Assembly: GCF_006438875.1 (NCBI RefSeq)
Contig: NZ_RCZH01000017.1
Span: 80,530-144,529 of the forward strand
Reading direction: 5' to 3'
DNA length: 64,000 bases
From: Flavobacterium pectinovorum
Lineage (GTDB): Bacteria > Bacteroidota > Bacteroidia > Flavobacteriales > Flavobacteriaceae
Under the pieces are notes generated by a model that was not told the DNA's origin, searched no databases, and worked only from the letters and a program-made list of their open reading frames with translations. Position numbers and translations under genes: made by a program. This document shows positions 46,727 through 55,741 of this stretch, piece by piece. The first letter of the stretch is position 1, and every line of letters begins with the position of its first letter.

Positions 46727-47794
46727 ATGAAACATATATATAAGATTTTTATCGCTATTGCTTTAATTACAGGACTTTGGTCTTGCGAAAACGAAACGGA
46801 TTTAATGATTTTAGAGCCTCAGGAAGCTGCTTTTTCAATCATAACTCCAGAAAGTGGTTCTTCTACAATTTTAAATAAAGATACACCTAACAATACTGCG
46901 CTGACTTTGACTTGGGAAAAAGTGAGTTACGGAACCCCAACAATCGTTACTTATACCGTACAATTTGCAGCCAGTAATACTGAATTTGCAGCACCGGTAG
47001 ATATTACAACTTCTACAAGTACGCATGCCGCTATTACAGTAGCAGAACTTAATGCAAAAGCACTAGAACTTGGACTTCTGCCTGATGTTGAAGGAACAAT
47101 TGATGTGAGAATTAAATCTACTGTTGGAACAACACTTTCAGAGCCAAAACTTTCTACGCCAATTACGATTGCATTAACTCCTTTCAGAGGTGTATTCCCT
47201 AGAATTGATTTGTTTTTAGTAGGTCCCGGTACTGCTGCAGGATGGAGCGTAACGAGCAACAATATGCCAATTTACAGAGATACAAAAGAAACTGCAAAGT
47301 TCTATTATACAGGATTTTTTAATGCAGATGGTTTTAAATTAATAGAACAAATTGGTTTCTGGGCTCCGGCTTACGGAACAAATGGTGCCAAAGTACAATA
47401 CAGAGCAACAGAAAGCGATACTGATCCAGGTGTTTTCCCTACGACAGCATCAGGTTATTATAGTTTTGAAGTTAATCTTGAAGAATTGACATACAAAATC
47501 ACGCCTTATACAGGACCAATGACAACGTACGCAACAATTGGTCTAACTGGTTCTGTATTAACAGGCGATGATACGGGCTGGAATACAGAAGTTCCTTTAG
47601 TGAAATCTGATTTTGATGGACATATCTGGAAAGTGACTCAAACGTTAAAAGCCGGAAAAATGAAATTCAAAGCTAATGGCGGATGGGATGTTAGTTGGGG
47701 AGATAATGGCGGAGATATTATTGTTGAAGCAGGAAAATACGATATCTGGTTCAATGACTTAGATGGTCGTTATATGTTTATTTCAACTCCATAA
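46727..47794 (+). CDS. SusE-like outer-membrane lipoprotein (PUL2)
   Basis: A 355-residue lipoprotein with signal MKHIYKIFIAIALITGLWSC (acylated Cys20). Residues about 30-150 are an Ig-like SusE domain (LTLTWEKVSYGTPTIVTYTV). The C-terminal part holds two beta-sandwich modules, with LFLVGPGTAAGWSVTSN and a second copy near TYATIGLTGSVLTGDDTGWN, resembling SusE/SusF binding modules. It sits on the cell surface and helps capture the glycan. It follows SusD by 29 bp. The 289-bp gap to the next gene contains repeat element B, which may reduce or process the downstream message. Confidence 0.85.
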   Translation: MKHIYKIFIAIALITGLWSCENETDLMILEPQEAAFSIITPESGSSTILNKDTPNNTALTLTWEKVSYGTPTIVTYTVQFAASNTEFAAPVDITTSTSTHAAITVAELNAKALELGLLPDVEGTIDVRIKSTVGTTLSEPKLSTPITIALTPFRGVFPRIDLFLVGPGTAAGWSVTSNNMPIYRDTKETAKFYYTGFFNADGFKLIEQIGFWAPAYGTNGAKVQYRATESDTDPGVFPTTASGYYSFEVNLEELTYKITPYTGPMTTYATIGLTGSVLTGDDTGWNTEVPLVKSDFDGHIWKVTQTLKAGKMKFKANGGWDVSWGDNGGDIIVEAGKYDIWFNDLDGRYMFISTP

Positions 47795-47834
47795 ATTGAA
47801 TTAAAAAAACTGTTGGGTGAAATCATAAAAAAAT

Positions 47835-47970
47835 AAACACATAGAAACATAGCTTTTATGATTTTGAAAAAGGTAAATCAAAAAGAAACTAGTTTCTCAC
47901 ACATAGCTATGTGTGTTAATGCAAATGAAATACCTTTTTTGAGTTCAACAATTCTATGTTTCTATGTGTT
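47835..47970 (+). repeat. MITE-like inverted-repeat element, copy B
   Basis: Terminal inverted repeats aaacacatagaaacatag (47835-47852) and its complement at 47954-47970 flank a centre with acacatagctatgtgtgtta, itself palindromic. The element lies between SusE and the first GH53 gene, inside the PUL2 operon, in the same orientation as copy C. Confidence 0.85.
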
Positions 47971-48083
47971 AAAATAATTACTTCCAATGGGTTAAAAAAA
48001 TGAGAGAAGCCTCAGCTTATTTTGAGTCTTCTTCTTTACATAAAAAGGGACTTATTTTTAAATTCAAAATTTTACTAATTATC

Positions 48084-49181
48084 ATGAAAAAATATATAAA
48101 AATTCTTGGGCTGCTGGCTCTAACTGCAATTCAGTTTTCGTGCTCAGGTAACGATTCTGCAGATGCTGAAGCGGCTATCCCGCAAGATGCAACGGATACT
48201 TTTATCAGAGCATCAGATGTCTCTTTTCTTCCTCAAATGGAATCCTTAGGAACTAAATTTTACAGCAATGGCAAAGCCGAAGGAATGCTAACAACTCTAA
48301 AAAATGCAGGTTGTAACACAGTCCGAATTCGTTTGTGGAAAAACCCTGTAAATGGGCGTTCCGGTTTAAGCGAAGTAAAACAATTGGCTCAAAAAGCAAG
48401 ACAAGCAGGACTTAGAGTTTGGCTTACCGTTCATTATTCTGATAATTGGGCAGATCCGGGCACTCAGACCACTCCTGAAGAATGGAAAAATTTATCTTTT
48501 GCCGATTTAAAAACAGCCGTTACCAATTACACAGCAACAATACTTACAGAAGTAAAACCGGATATTATTCAAATTGGTAATGAAATCAATAGCGGATTAT
48601 TGTGGCCACAAGGAAATCTTATCAGCAACGAACAACAATGTATCGCTTTATTAAGTGCTGCTAGCGCAACAGTTCGCAGCAAAGCGCCTAACACAAAAAT
48701 AATGATTCATTATGCAGGTGTAAATGGTGGAGCGACAGATTGGTTTTTTACCAAAATGAAAAGTATTGATTACGATTATATCGGATTATCGTATTATCCT
48801 GTTTGGCACGGTAAAGATTTAACAGAAGTGAAAAATACCATTGACGCTTTAGGAAAAAAATTCAGTAAAAAAGTTCTGATTGCAGAAACTGCTTATCCTT
48901 TTACTTTATTACACAACGATCAGACTAATAATATTGTAGGAACAGCCGATCAGTTGGTAACTGGATATCCGGCAACTCCGGCGGGACAAAGAACTTTTGT
49001 TATGGATATTAAAAACTTAGTAAAAGCATCAGAGTTCGGACAAGGATTTGCGTATTGGGGAGGCGAATGGGTTGCTTTTAAAGGACCACAATCGACAAGC
49101 GGTTCTACATTCGAAAATCAGGCTTTATACAGTTTTGATAACAACGCCTTATCCGTAATGCAAGCTTTCAGCAAAGAATAA
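48084..49181 (+). CDS. GH53 endo-beta-1,4-galactanase, lipoprotein (first copy)
   Basis: A 365-residue lipoprotein with signal MKKYIKILGLLALTAIQFSC (acylated Cys20). The TIM barrel has the GH53 motifs NTVRIRLWKNP, LTVHYSDNWADPG, IIQIGNEINSG (acid/base Glu167) and VLIAETAYPF (nucleophile Glu268). GH53 enzymes cut internal beta-1,4-galactosyl bonds in arabinogalactan I and pectic galactan. I chose the ATG at 48084; a frame from 48000 adds 28 residues that would precede and spoil the signal. Surface location is likely, so it would start polymer breakdown outside the cell. A second GH53 gene follows after 3 bp. Confidence 0.92.
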   Translation: MKKYIKILGLLALTAIQFSCSGNDSADAEAAIPQDATDTFIRASDVSFLPQMESLGTKFYSNGKAEGMLTTLKNAGCNTVRIRLWKNPVNGRSGLSEVKQLAQKARQAGLRVWLTVHYSDNWADPGTQTTPEEWKNLSFADLKTAVTNYTATILTEVKPDIIQIGNEINSGLLWPQGNLISNEQQCIALLSAASATVRSKAPNTKIMIHYAGVNGGATDWFFTKMKSIDYDYIGLSYYPVWHGKDLTEVKNTIDALGKKFSKKVLIAETAYPFTLLHNDQTNNIVGTADQLVTGYPATPAGQRTFVMDIKNLVKASEFGQGFAYWGGEWVAFKGPQSTSGSTFENQALYSFDNNALSVMQAFSKE

Positions 49182-49184
49182 AAC

Positions 49185-50216
49185 ATGAAAAAAACATTTA
49201 AAATTGTCTCTTTTTTGATGCTAATTGCTCTTTCATTTACTTCTTGTAAATCAAAAATGATTAGCGAAAAAAACTCCTTTTCAAATGGAGCAGATGTAGG
49301 CTGGCTGCCACAAATGGAAGCAACAGGTTATAAATTTTATGATGCAGACGGCTCTGAAAAAGACTGTCTGCAATTATTAAAAGACCGCGGAATTAATACC
49401 ATTCGTTTGCGCGTTTGGGTAAACCCTAATGATGATAAAGCCAGCGGACACTGCAGTCCCCAAGAAACAGTTGTCATGGCGGTTCGCGCGCAAAAAATGG
49501 GAATGCGTATCATGATCGACTTTCATTACAGTGATTCCTGGGCAGATCCCGGCAAACAAAATAAACCCGCTGCATGGGTAAAACATTCTTTTCCGGAATT
49601 GTTAACTGATGTTTATCAACATACTTATGACGTTTTGCAACTGCTGAAAAAAGCCGGAGTAACGCCGGAATGGGTTCAGGTGGGGAATGAAATTCCGGGC
49701 GGTATGCTTTGGCCGGAAGGAAGCACAGACAATTTCAGTCAGTTGGCACAATTACTGGATAAAGGATACGAAGCTACAAAAGCTATCGACCCAAAAATTA
49801 AAGTAATTGTTCATTTGGACGAAGGAAATAAAAGCGAAAAATTCAGATGGTTTTTTGATAAAGCAACTGAAAATAAGGTAAAATATGATGTAATAGGATT
49901 GTCGTATTATCCGTATTGGCTCAAAACAGATTATCAAAATACCATTTTAGATTTAGAAAATAATCTAAAAGACATGGCTTCGCGTTACAATAAAGAAGTT
50001 ATGGTGGTCGAAGTTGGTGGTGATTTTGAGCAAGTTCAAAACACCAAAGAAATGCTTGAAGCCACAATAAAAGCTGTAAAAAGCGTACCCGATCATAAAG
50101 GTTTAGGCGTTGTTTATTGGGAACCACAAGGCGAAAAAAGCTGGAGCGGTTATCAATTAAACGCTTGGCTTTCTAATGGAAAACCTTCGCCGGCATTGGA
50201 TGCTTTCAAAGAATAA
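49185..50216 (+). CDS. GH53 endo-beta-1,4-galactanase, lipoprotein (second copy)
   Basis: A 343-residue lipoprotein with signal ending LSFTSC (acylated Cys21). Motifs match GH53: NTIRLRVWVNP, IDFHYSDSWADPG, VQVGNEIPGGM (acid/base Glu169) and VMVVEVGGDF (nucleophile Glu276). It begins 3 bp after the first GH53 gene, so the two are translated from one message. They are clearly related but far from identical, which suggests an old duplication with different roles, for example polymer versus oligomer cutting or a different cell face. The gene is followed by repeat element C and the GH2 gene. Confidence 0.92.
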   Translation: MKKTFKIVSFLMLIALSFTSCKSKMISEKNSFSNGADVGWLPQMEATGYKFYDADGSEKDCLQLLKDRGINTIRLRVWVNPNDDKASGHCSPQETVVMAVRAQKMGMRIMIDFHYSDSWADPGKQNKPAAWVKHSFPELLTDVYQHTYDVLQLLKKAGVTPEWVQVGNEIPGGMLWPEGSTDNFSQLAQLLDKGYEATKAIDPKIKVIVHLDEGNKSEKFRWFFDKATENKVKYDVIGLSYYPYWLKTDYQNTILDLENNLKDMASRYNKEVMVVEVGGDFEQVQNTKEMLEATIKAVKSVPDHKGLGVVYWEPQGEKSWSGYQLNAWLSNGKPSPALDAFKE

Positions 50217-50312
50217 ATGTTTTTAAATTAAAAATTAAATTTTACCATTAAGATATTAAGTCTCATAAAGCTAAATGATTTTAACGTTGTGTGTAAAAAA
50301 TAAAAGAAAATT

Positions 50313-50446
50313 AAACACATAGAAACATAGATTTTATGTTTTTGAAAAAGATTATAAAAAGAATCTAGTTTCTCAGACATAACTATGTTTGTTAATGCAA
50401 GTGAAACGCCTTTTTTGAGTTCAATAATGCTATGTTTCTATGTGTT
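50313..50446 (+). repeat. MITE-like inverted-repeat element, copy C
   Basis: Terminal inverted repeats aaacacatagaaacatag (50313-50330) and 50430-50446 flank a centre (gacataactatgtttgtta) very close to that of copy B. It lies in the 290-bp gap between the second GH53 gene and the GH2 gene. Confidence 0.85.
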
Positions 50447-50506
50447 AAAATTATAATGCCCAACGGTTTATCTTAATCTCTTAATGGTGAAAAAATAAAA
50501 CAGAAA

Positions 50507-52945
50507 ATGAAATTAATTTTTAGGTCAATATTATCGTTATTTCTGCTGATTTTTTCGTCTGGAAAAATAATGTCACAATCCAGTACTGTTATTTTAAAAG
50601 ACAACTGGCGCTTTTCTGCAGCAGTAAAAGGAGATGCATTTTCTGTAGATTTTGATGCTTCGAAATGGGAAAAAGTCAGTGTACCTCATGATTGGGCTAT
50701 TTACGGACCTTTTGATAAAGAATGGGACAAACAAGTTTCGGCAATTGAACAAAATGGAGAAAAAATTCCCACCGAGAAAACGGGTCGTACCGGAGCATTG
50801 CCGCATATTGGTACAGGTTGGTATCGCAATACATTTTCTATTCCGGAGTTTAAAAAAGGAAAAAAAGCACTTCTTATTTTTGAAGGTGCCATGAGCGAAC
50901 CTCAGGTTTATTTAAACGGAAAAAAGGTAGGAGAATGGGGTTATGGGTATAGCTATTTTTATATTGATATTTCCAAAGATCTAAAAGTGGGTTCCGAAAA
51001 TGTATTGGCAGTAAAATTGACCAATGAACCATTTTCTTCAAGATGGTATCCCGGCGCGGGTTTATATAGAAAAGTTAGCATTGTGGTAAAAGAGGAGGAA
51101 AGCTTTACCCAATGGGGAACTTTTATTACAACTCCGGATATCAATGAAAATACCGCTGTTGTCGATCTTAAAGCTGAGGTCAATGGCAATAATTTGTCGA
51201 TAGTAACACAAATAAAAGATGCAGATAATAACATAGTAGCAACACAAAAAGGGACAGAAATGACTGATGGAAAACTTCATCAAACTATTTCTGTTGCTAA
51301 ACCTCATTTATGGAGTCCTGAAACGCCTTATTTGTATACAGCTATTACCAAATTGTACGCAGCAGATGGAACTTTAAAAGACGAGCAAAGTATAAAATTT
51401 GGTATCAGATCTATTAAATACGAAGCCAATAAAGGATTTAGCCTTAACGGAAAAATAACAAAATTTAAAGGAGTTTGTCTTCATCATGATCTTGGTCCGC
51501 TTGGTGCTGCGGTAAACAAAGCAGCGCTTCGAAGACAGTTGACAATTCTAAAAGATATGGGATGTAATGCGATTCGCAGTTCTCATAACATGCCTTCTTT
51601 TGAACAGCTTGAATTGGCCGACGAAATGGGATTTATGTTTCTTGCCGAAAGTTTTGACGAATGGGCAAAGCCAAAAGTACAAAACGGATATCATCGCTTT
51701 TTTGAAGAATATGCAGAAAAAGACATTGTAAATTTAGTGAGAGCCACACGCAATCATCCTTGTATTGTAATGTGGAGTTCAGGAAATGAAGTTCCGGATC
51801 AATATGGAGCCGAAGGTTTGACAAGAGCTAAATTCTTGCAGGATATTTTTCATAGAGAAGATCCTACACGTCCGGTAACGGTGGGAATGGATCAGGTAAA
51901 ACAGACTATGGCATCCGGTTTTGGGTCTTTATTAGATGTACCGGGACTGAATTATAGAGTTCATCTTTATGAAGAAGCTTACAAATCATTTCCACAAGGA
52001 TTTATTTTAGGTTCAGAAACAGCTTCAACGGTGAGTTCAAGAGGAATTTATAAATTTCCTGTTGTGCAGCAAAAAGAAAAACAATACGATGATCTTCAAT
52101 GTTCGTCTTATGATCTTGAAGCTTGCAGTTGGTCAAATGTTCCCGATGAAGATTTTGTGCTTCAGGATGACAAACCGTGGGTTATTGGAGAATTTGTCTG
52201 GACTGGTTTTGATTATTTAGGAGAACCAACGCCTTATGACGAAAAATGGCCATCAAGAAGTTCTTATTTTGGAATTTCTGATTTGGCGGGACTTCCTAAA
52301 GACCGTTTTTATCTTTACAGAAGCAGATGGAATACGAAGGATAAAACACTTCATATTCTGCCACATTGGAATTGGAAAGGAAGAGAAGGAGAAATCACTC
52401 CCGTTTTTGTCTACACAAATTACGATAGCGCTGAACTTTTCGTAAACGGGAAAAGTATGGGAATTCAGAAAAAAAACAATTCAACTCCGCAAAATCGTTA
52501 TCGTTTAATGTGGAATGATGTGAAATATGAACCAGGAACGGTAAAAGTTGTAGCATTTGATTCGAATGGAAAAATAGCTGCCGAAAGTGAAGTTAAAACT
52601 GCCGGAGATCCATATAAAATTGTTCTTGAAGCAGATCGAAAAACTATCAAAGCCGATGGCGATGATATTTCTTATGTAACCGTTTCGGTGGTAGATAAAA
52701 ACGGAATTCCATGTCCTACAGCAGTCAATGAATTACAATTTAAAGTAACTGGCGCTGCGACTTACAGAGCTGCATGTAACGGGGATGCAACATCACTAGA
52801 AATATTTCATGAAAATAAAATGAAACTTTTCAGCGGTAAATTGGTGGTTTTGGTTAAAGCAGTCAAAACCGCAGGTGCAATCCAATTGGAAGTAACAGGT
52901 AAAGGACTTCAGAAAGGAAAAATAAATTTAAAGTCAGAATTATAA
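50507..52945 (+). CDS. GH2 beta-galactosidase, secreted
   Basis: An 812-residue enzyme with a Sec signal peptide (about 1-25, ending KIMSQ). The order is GH2 sugar-binding jelly roll (DNWRFSAAVKGDAFSVDFD, VSVPHDWAIYGPF), Ig-like domain, then a TIM barrel. Catalytic residues are Glu428 in MWSSGNEVPDQ (acid/base) and Glu562 in WVIGEFVWTGFDYLGEPTPY (nucleophile). C-terminal DUF4982/Ig-like modules follow. It should trim galactose from the oligosaccharides made by the GH53 enzymes, in the periplasm. It is the last enzyme gene of the PUL2 operon and ends at a strong terminator. Confidence 0.9.
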   Translation: MKLIFRSILSLFLLIFSSGKIMSQSSTVILKDNWRFSAAVKGDAFSVDFDASKWEKVSVPHDWAIYGPFDKEWDKQVSAIEQNGEKIPTEKTGRTGALPHIGTGWYRNTFSIPEFKKGKKALLIFEGAMSEPQVYLNGKKVGEWGYGYSYFYIDISKDLKVGSENVLAVKLTNEPFSSRWYPGAGLYRKVSIVVKEEESFTQWGTFITTPDINENTAVVDLKAEVNGNNLSIVTQIKDADNNIVATQKGTEMTDGKLHQTISVAKPHLWSPETPYLYTAITKLYAADGTLKDEQSIKFGIRSIKYEANKGFSLNGKITKFKGVCLHHDLGPLGAAVNKAALRRQLTILKDMGCNAIRSSHNMPSFEQLELADEMGFMFLAESFDEWAKPKVQNGYHRFFEEYAEKDIVNLVRATRNHPCIVMWSSGNEVPDQYGAEGLTRAKFLQDIFHREDPTRPVTVGMDQVKQTMASGFGSLLDVPGLNYRVHLYEEAYKSFPQGFILGSETASTVSSRGIYKFPVVQQKEKQYDDLQCSSYDLEACSWSNVPDEDFVLQDDKPWVIGEFVWTGFDYLGEPTPYDEKWPSRSSYFGISDLAGLPKDRFYLYRSRWNTKDKTLHILPHWNWKGREGEITPVFVYTNYDSAELFVNGKSMGIQKKNNSTPQNRYRLMWNDVKYEPGTVKVVAFDSNGKIAAESEVKTAGDPYKIVLEADRKTIKADGDDISYVTVSVVDKNGIPCPTAVNELQFKVTGAATYRAACNGDATSLEIFHENKMKLFSGKLVVLVKAVKTAGAIQLEVTGKGLQKGKINLKSEL

Positions 52946-52991
52946 TGACTGGAAACTGAAAAAGAATATAATTTTATAATTTTTAAATAAT

Positions 52992-53030
52992 AAAGAGGCG
53001 ACCTATAATTGGTTGCCTCTTTTGTTTTTT
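52992..53030 (+). terminator. Terminator of the PUL2 operon
   Basis: A 12-bp stem with one G-T pair (aaagaggcgacc at 52992-53003 with 53011-53022) closes a 7-base loop and is followed by a T tract. It lies 46 bp after the GH2 stop codon. Confidence 0.85.
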
Positions 53031-53080
53031 TGGATTTATTATATATTTTCTATCTTCATACCCTAATATGTTTCAAAACA

Positions 53081-53239
53081 ATGTCTGTAAAAATTAAAAG
53101 CCGCAAAACAATCAAAAATGCTATAATTCAACGAATTGAATATTATAATACAGAAGGTATAATAGTAAGAGATGAAGAATATGAAGAAGGAATAGTAAAA
53201 TTAGTTAGCGTTTACAGATATGAAATCAGTGCAGTTTGA
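53081..53239 (+). CDS. Short hypothetical protein, possibly the detached 5' part of the next gene
   Basis: A 52-residue frame from the ATG at 53081. Its content (IEYYNTEGIIVRDEEYEEG) resembles the beginning of the following protein (MEAFNSEGILHRRNERW). The TGA stop (53237-53239) overlaps the next ATG (53239-53241), which fits translational coupling. It also fits one gene split by a frameshift: in the second frame a stop lies at 53221-53223, close upstream. A longer frame from 53009 overlaps the PUL2 terminator and is unlikely. I do not recognise a family. Confidence 0.5.
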   Translation: MSVKIKSRKTIKNAIIQRIEYYNTEGIIVRDEEYEEGIVKLVSVYRYEISAV

Positions 53240-54123
53240 TGGAAGCATTCAATAGCGAAGGAATATTACACAGAAGAAATGAAAGATGGTATAATGAAAA
53301 TAATAAAATAGAAAAAGAAAAGTTAGGTTTTGAAACGTTTTGTTATCAATATGGAGAGGATCAACGGCTTTTGTCTATAAAGAAGTTTGATTCAGAAAAT
53401 AATATCGAAAATAGTATAAAATACAGTTATGTTGAAGATTACGAGTACAGAAAGTTCTTTAATTCTTCGGGTATTTTGCTCTCACTTTACATTACCAGAT
53501 TTAATGATGCTAAAAAGCCGCTCAGAACAATCTATTTTGAGAAACCGGATCATGATTTTGCTGGTGCGGAGGAATCTGAAGGATATAAAGAGTTTTTTGA
53601 AATGATGAAAATCTTTGGTTTTGATGTAGATGGAAACAAGGTAGATACCAAAATCTCTATGCGCTTTTTAGTAGAGGAAATCGTTTTTGAATACGATCAG
53701 TTTGGAAATATGATATCAGAAGAAAAGTATGATTATGATAGAGAAAGTGTAGCAGATAAATTAGTGTTTAGAGGCGGAGATTATAACTACTATAATGAAA
53801 ATAACTTGCTTATTAAGTATCACTCTTTCGAAATAAAAACAGATTGGGATGATGAACTTTGTTGTTTGTACGACTATGTTCTGGATGAAAAAGGAGTGAT
53901 TATAGAAAAATCGACAGACAGCGGTTTCAATAAAGTAATGGAGAAATTTAATTATAACAGCGAAGGAACCTTAATCAGTTATATTGAAAATAGAAATGAT
54001 GGTGAAGAAATAAAAGAAATTCTTTACGATGATTTTAGCAATAAGGTTTCTGAAATCGCAGAGTCAAATTTTGACGGCGAATACGAAAAAGAAAGTACAG
54101 AATATGAAATTGAGTATTATTAA
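53239..54123 (+). CDS. Hypothetical acidic protein with YD-like strand repeats
   Basis: A 294-residue protein with no signal peptide or membrane helix. It is rich in aspartate, glutamate, tyrosine and asparagine. Repeated strand-turn units such as VFEYDQFGNMISEEKYDYD, FNYNSEGTLISYIENR and LYDDFSNKVSEIAE resemble degenerate YD/MORN-like repeats, as in many orphan flavobacterial proteins. I do not recognise a family. The start is the ATG at 53239 (a TTG just before it is also possible). The gene overlaps the end of the 52-residue frame and is followed by a membrane-anchored hypothetical gene after 19 bp. The three probably form an operon. Confidence 0.65.
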   Translation: MEAFNSEGILHRRNERWYNENNKIEKEKLGFETFCYQYGEDQRLLSIKKFDSENNIENSIKYSYVEDYEYRKFFNSSGILLSLYITRFNDAKKPLRTIYFEKPDHDFAGAEESEGYKEFFEMMKIFGFDVDGNKVDTKISMRFLVEEIVFEYDQFGNMISEEKYDYDRESVADKLVFRGGDYNYYNENNLLIKYHSFEIKTDWDDELCCLYDYVLDEKGVIIEKSTDSGFNKVMEKFNYNSEGTLISYIENRNDGEEIKEILYDDFSNKVSEIAESNFDGEYEKESTEYEIEYY

Positions 54124-54142
54124 TTGTTTATAGCTAAAAAAG

Positions 54143-55231
54143 ATGTTTATATTTTTAATAATAATATCGTTCATATTCATTGCTATAATGGTCAGCAAAG
54201 AAATGTCTAAAGAGCAGCAAGAAGAGGAAGTGGAGAATTTGATGGATGATTTTCATCCAATAACAGAGAGTAATACGGCTGAAATTAATCGTTTGTCATC
54301 TCAAATTTATTATAAAGAAAAGAGTCAAAAAGAGGATTTTTATAAAGATGCTGATTTTGTAAATAAAGATTGCAAAAGCCTGGATGACTTTATAATTAAT
54401 GCTGATATAAATGCATTTGATTTAAGAAAACTGGCAGATTTAAATGGTATTGCATTGCAAATTTCAGAAGGATGGTATCCGCTAACAATTGAACTGATTA
54501 GGAAATTACATGATAATGGATGGGACAAAAGAGTTCATTGTATAAAATCAAAATATGCATTATTAGAATTTTATGCTTCTAATGAAGATCATCTTTATAA
54601 AATTATTTGGGATTACGGATATCGTTCTCAAACCGTTTGTGAGACTTGCGGAGAAAAAGGAGAAATGAGAAGTTATTCAGGATGGGATTATATAGATTGC
54701 AGAAAGCATTATTTAGAAAAAAGAAGAAAAATTACCATTGATAATGAGGGTTTTACCTATAACGGTTTTTATTATTATTGGAACACAATAATTGACAGAT
54801 CTTTTGAAAATTTAGATTTTAATGGAAAGTACAGAACCTTAATAATTGAATTCAAAAAAGATACAGTTCAAAATGAGGATTTAATATATGGCAAATTGTA
54901 TATTTCAAAAAACGCAATTGGGTTTGGAAATTTCCTCAATTATCTTTCAAAAAACTTTTTCAGACTGGCTAATAGTTATGTAACGAAATTTGAAAATGTA
55001 GAATTTTGCGAAATCTGCGGTTATAAAGCGGTTTATCTGGATGAATGCGAATGTTGTGAATACACTACACGCCAAGGTTATTTAAAAAGGTGGAGTGAGG
55101 AAAAAAATAGTGAAGAAGAAAAATTCCAATATATTAAAGATCGTCAAATTTGGTGGATAGAAGATGAAGGAGAAATCTACGAAACGAAACAAAAGAATTA
55201 TATAAAAAATCCTGATTACAAAGTGTTATAA
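54143..55231 (+). CDS. Membrane-anchored hypothetical protein with two CxxC zinc-ribbon-like motifs
   Basis: A 362-residue protein. Residues 2-17 form one hydrophobic N-terminal segment (FIFLIIISFIFIAIMV) that is more likely an anchor than a cleaved signal. The soluble part has CETCGEKG near residue 168 and a cysteine-rich CEICGY...CECCEY segment near 292-310, which suggest two zinc-binding knuckles. The middle (YNGFYYYWNTIIDRSFENL) resembles domains that follow zinc ribbons in uncharacterised Bacteroidota proteins. No family is recognised. It follows the YD-like gene by 19 bp and ends at a bidirectional terminator. I can say only that it is probably cytoplasm-facing and membrane-tethered. 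Confidence 0.65.
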   Translation: MFIFLIIISFIFIAIMVSKEMSKEQQEEEVENLMDDFHPITESNTAEINRLSSQIYYKEKSQKEDFYKDADFVNKDCKSLDDFIINADINAFDLRKLADLNGIALQISEGWYPLTIELIRKLHDNGWDKRVHCIKSKYALLEFYASNEDHLYKIIWDYGYRSQTVCETCGEKGEMRSYSGWDYIDCRKHYLEKRRKITIDNEGFTYNGFYYYWNTIIDRSFENLDFNGKYRTLIIEFKKDTVQNEDLIYGKLYISKNAIGFGNFLNYLSKNFFRLANSYVTKFENVEFCEICGYKAVYLDECECCEYTTRQGYLKRWSEEKNSEEEKFQYIKDRQIWWIEDEGEIYETKQKNYIKNPDYKVL

Positions 55232-55238
55232 ACGAAAA

Positions 55239-55264
55239 AAAGCTCCAGATTTCTCTGAAGCTTT
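55239..55264. terminator. Bidirectional terminator (recurrent hairpin, copy 1)
   Basis: aaagctccaga (55239-55249) pairs with tctgaagcttt (55254-55264) with one mismatch. A and T tracts flank it on both sides. It lies between convergent genes ending at 55231 and 55337. A similar sequence recurs at 56001, 58143 and 62329. Confidence 0.7.
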
Positions 55265-55336
55265 ATTTTGATATTTTTTATAAATGATTATTTCTTAATT
55301 TAATATTTCTACAGATAAATAAGAATTACTTCTAAA

Positions 55337-55741
55337 TTATTTATTGAATAATTTTTCAAGCCTTGCCATCATTTCATCTTTTTCTTTCAGCATACGCTCG
55401 TATAATGCGATTTTTTCTTCGTGCATCTTTAGTACTTGTTCTATAGGATTAAAAGTAGGATTATCATTTCTCTGATATCCAATACCATTATTACCAAAAG
55501 TATTTGCAATTACATTCACCGCTTGCTCTTCATCAAAATTCTGAAAGGCTTCCACGGGAATTTTTAACGCATTTGAGATTTGTTTAAGCAGATTATCTTC
55601 AATTACATCTTTTTGCTCCAGTACAGAAATTTTCTTTTGATTCCATTCATTTCCCAAATCAAAAGCCAATGCTTCCTGTTTGATTCCAAGCATTTCTCTA
55701 AAACGTTTTACGTTTCTTCCCTGATGTATTTTCTGTTCCAT
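55337..55741 (-). CDS. XRE-family regulator with C-terminal coiled coil
   Basis: A 134-residue protein. Residues about 8-65 are an HTH_3 domain (GRNVKRFREMLGIKQEALAFDL, then QISNALKIPVEAF). A flexible middle (VIANTFGNNGIGYQRNDNPTF) leads to a heptad-rich coiled coil (LKMHEEKIALYERMLKEKD) that should dimerise. I chose the ATG at 55739-55741; a start at 55753 adds four residues (MIII). This layout is frequent in flavobacteria and its target is unknown. It is convergent with the membrane-anchored hypothetical gene and shares its terminator. The 329-bp gap upstream shows only the hairpin at 56001. Confidence 0.82.
   Translation of the reverse strand: MEQKIHQGRNVKRFREMLGIKQEALAFDLGNEWNQKKISVLEQKDVIEDNLLKQISNALKIPVEAFQNFDEEQAVNVIANTFGNNGIGYQRNDNPTFNPIEQVLKMHEEKIALYERMLKEKDEMMARLEKLFNK

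Noticed and set aside
53009..53080. Extended start for the 52-residue frame (from 53009)
   Set aside because: The extra codons lie over the PUL2 terminator, which would place the start inside a hairpin; the ATG at 53081 is better.
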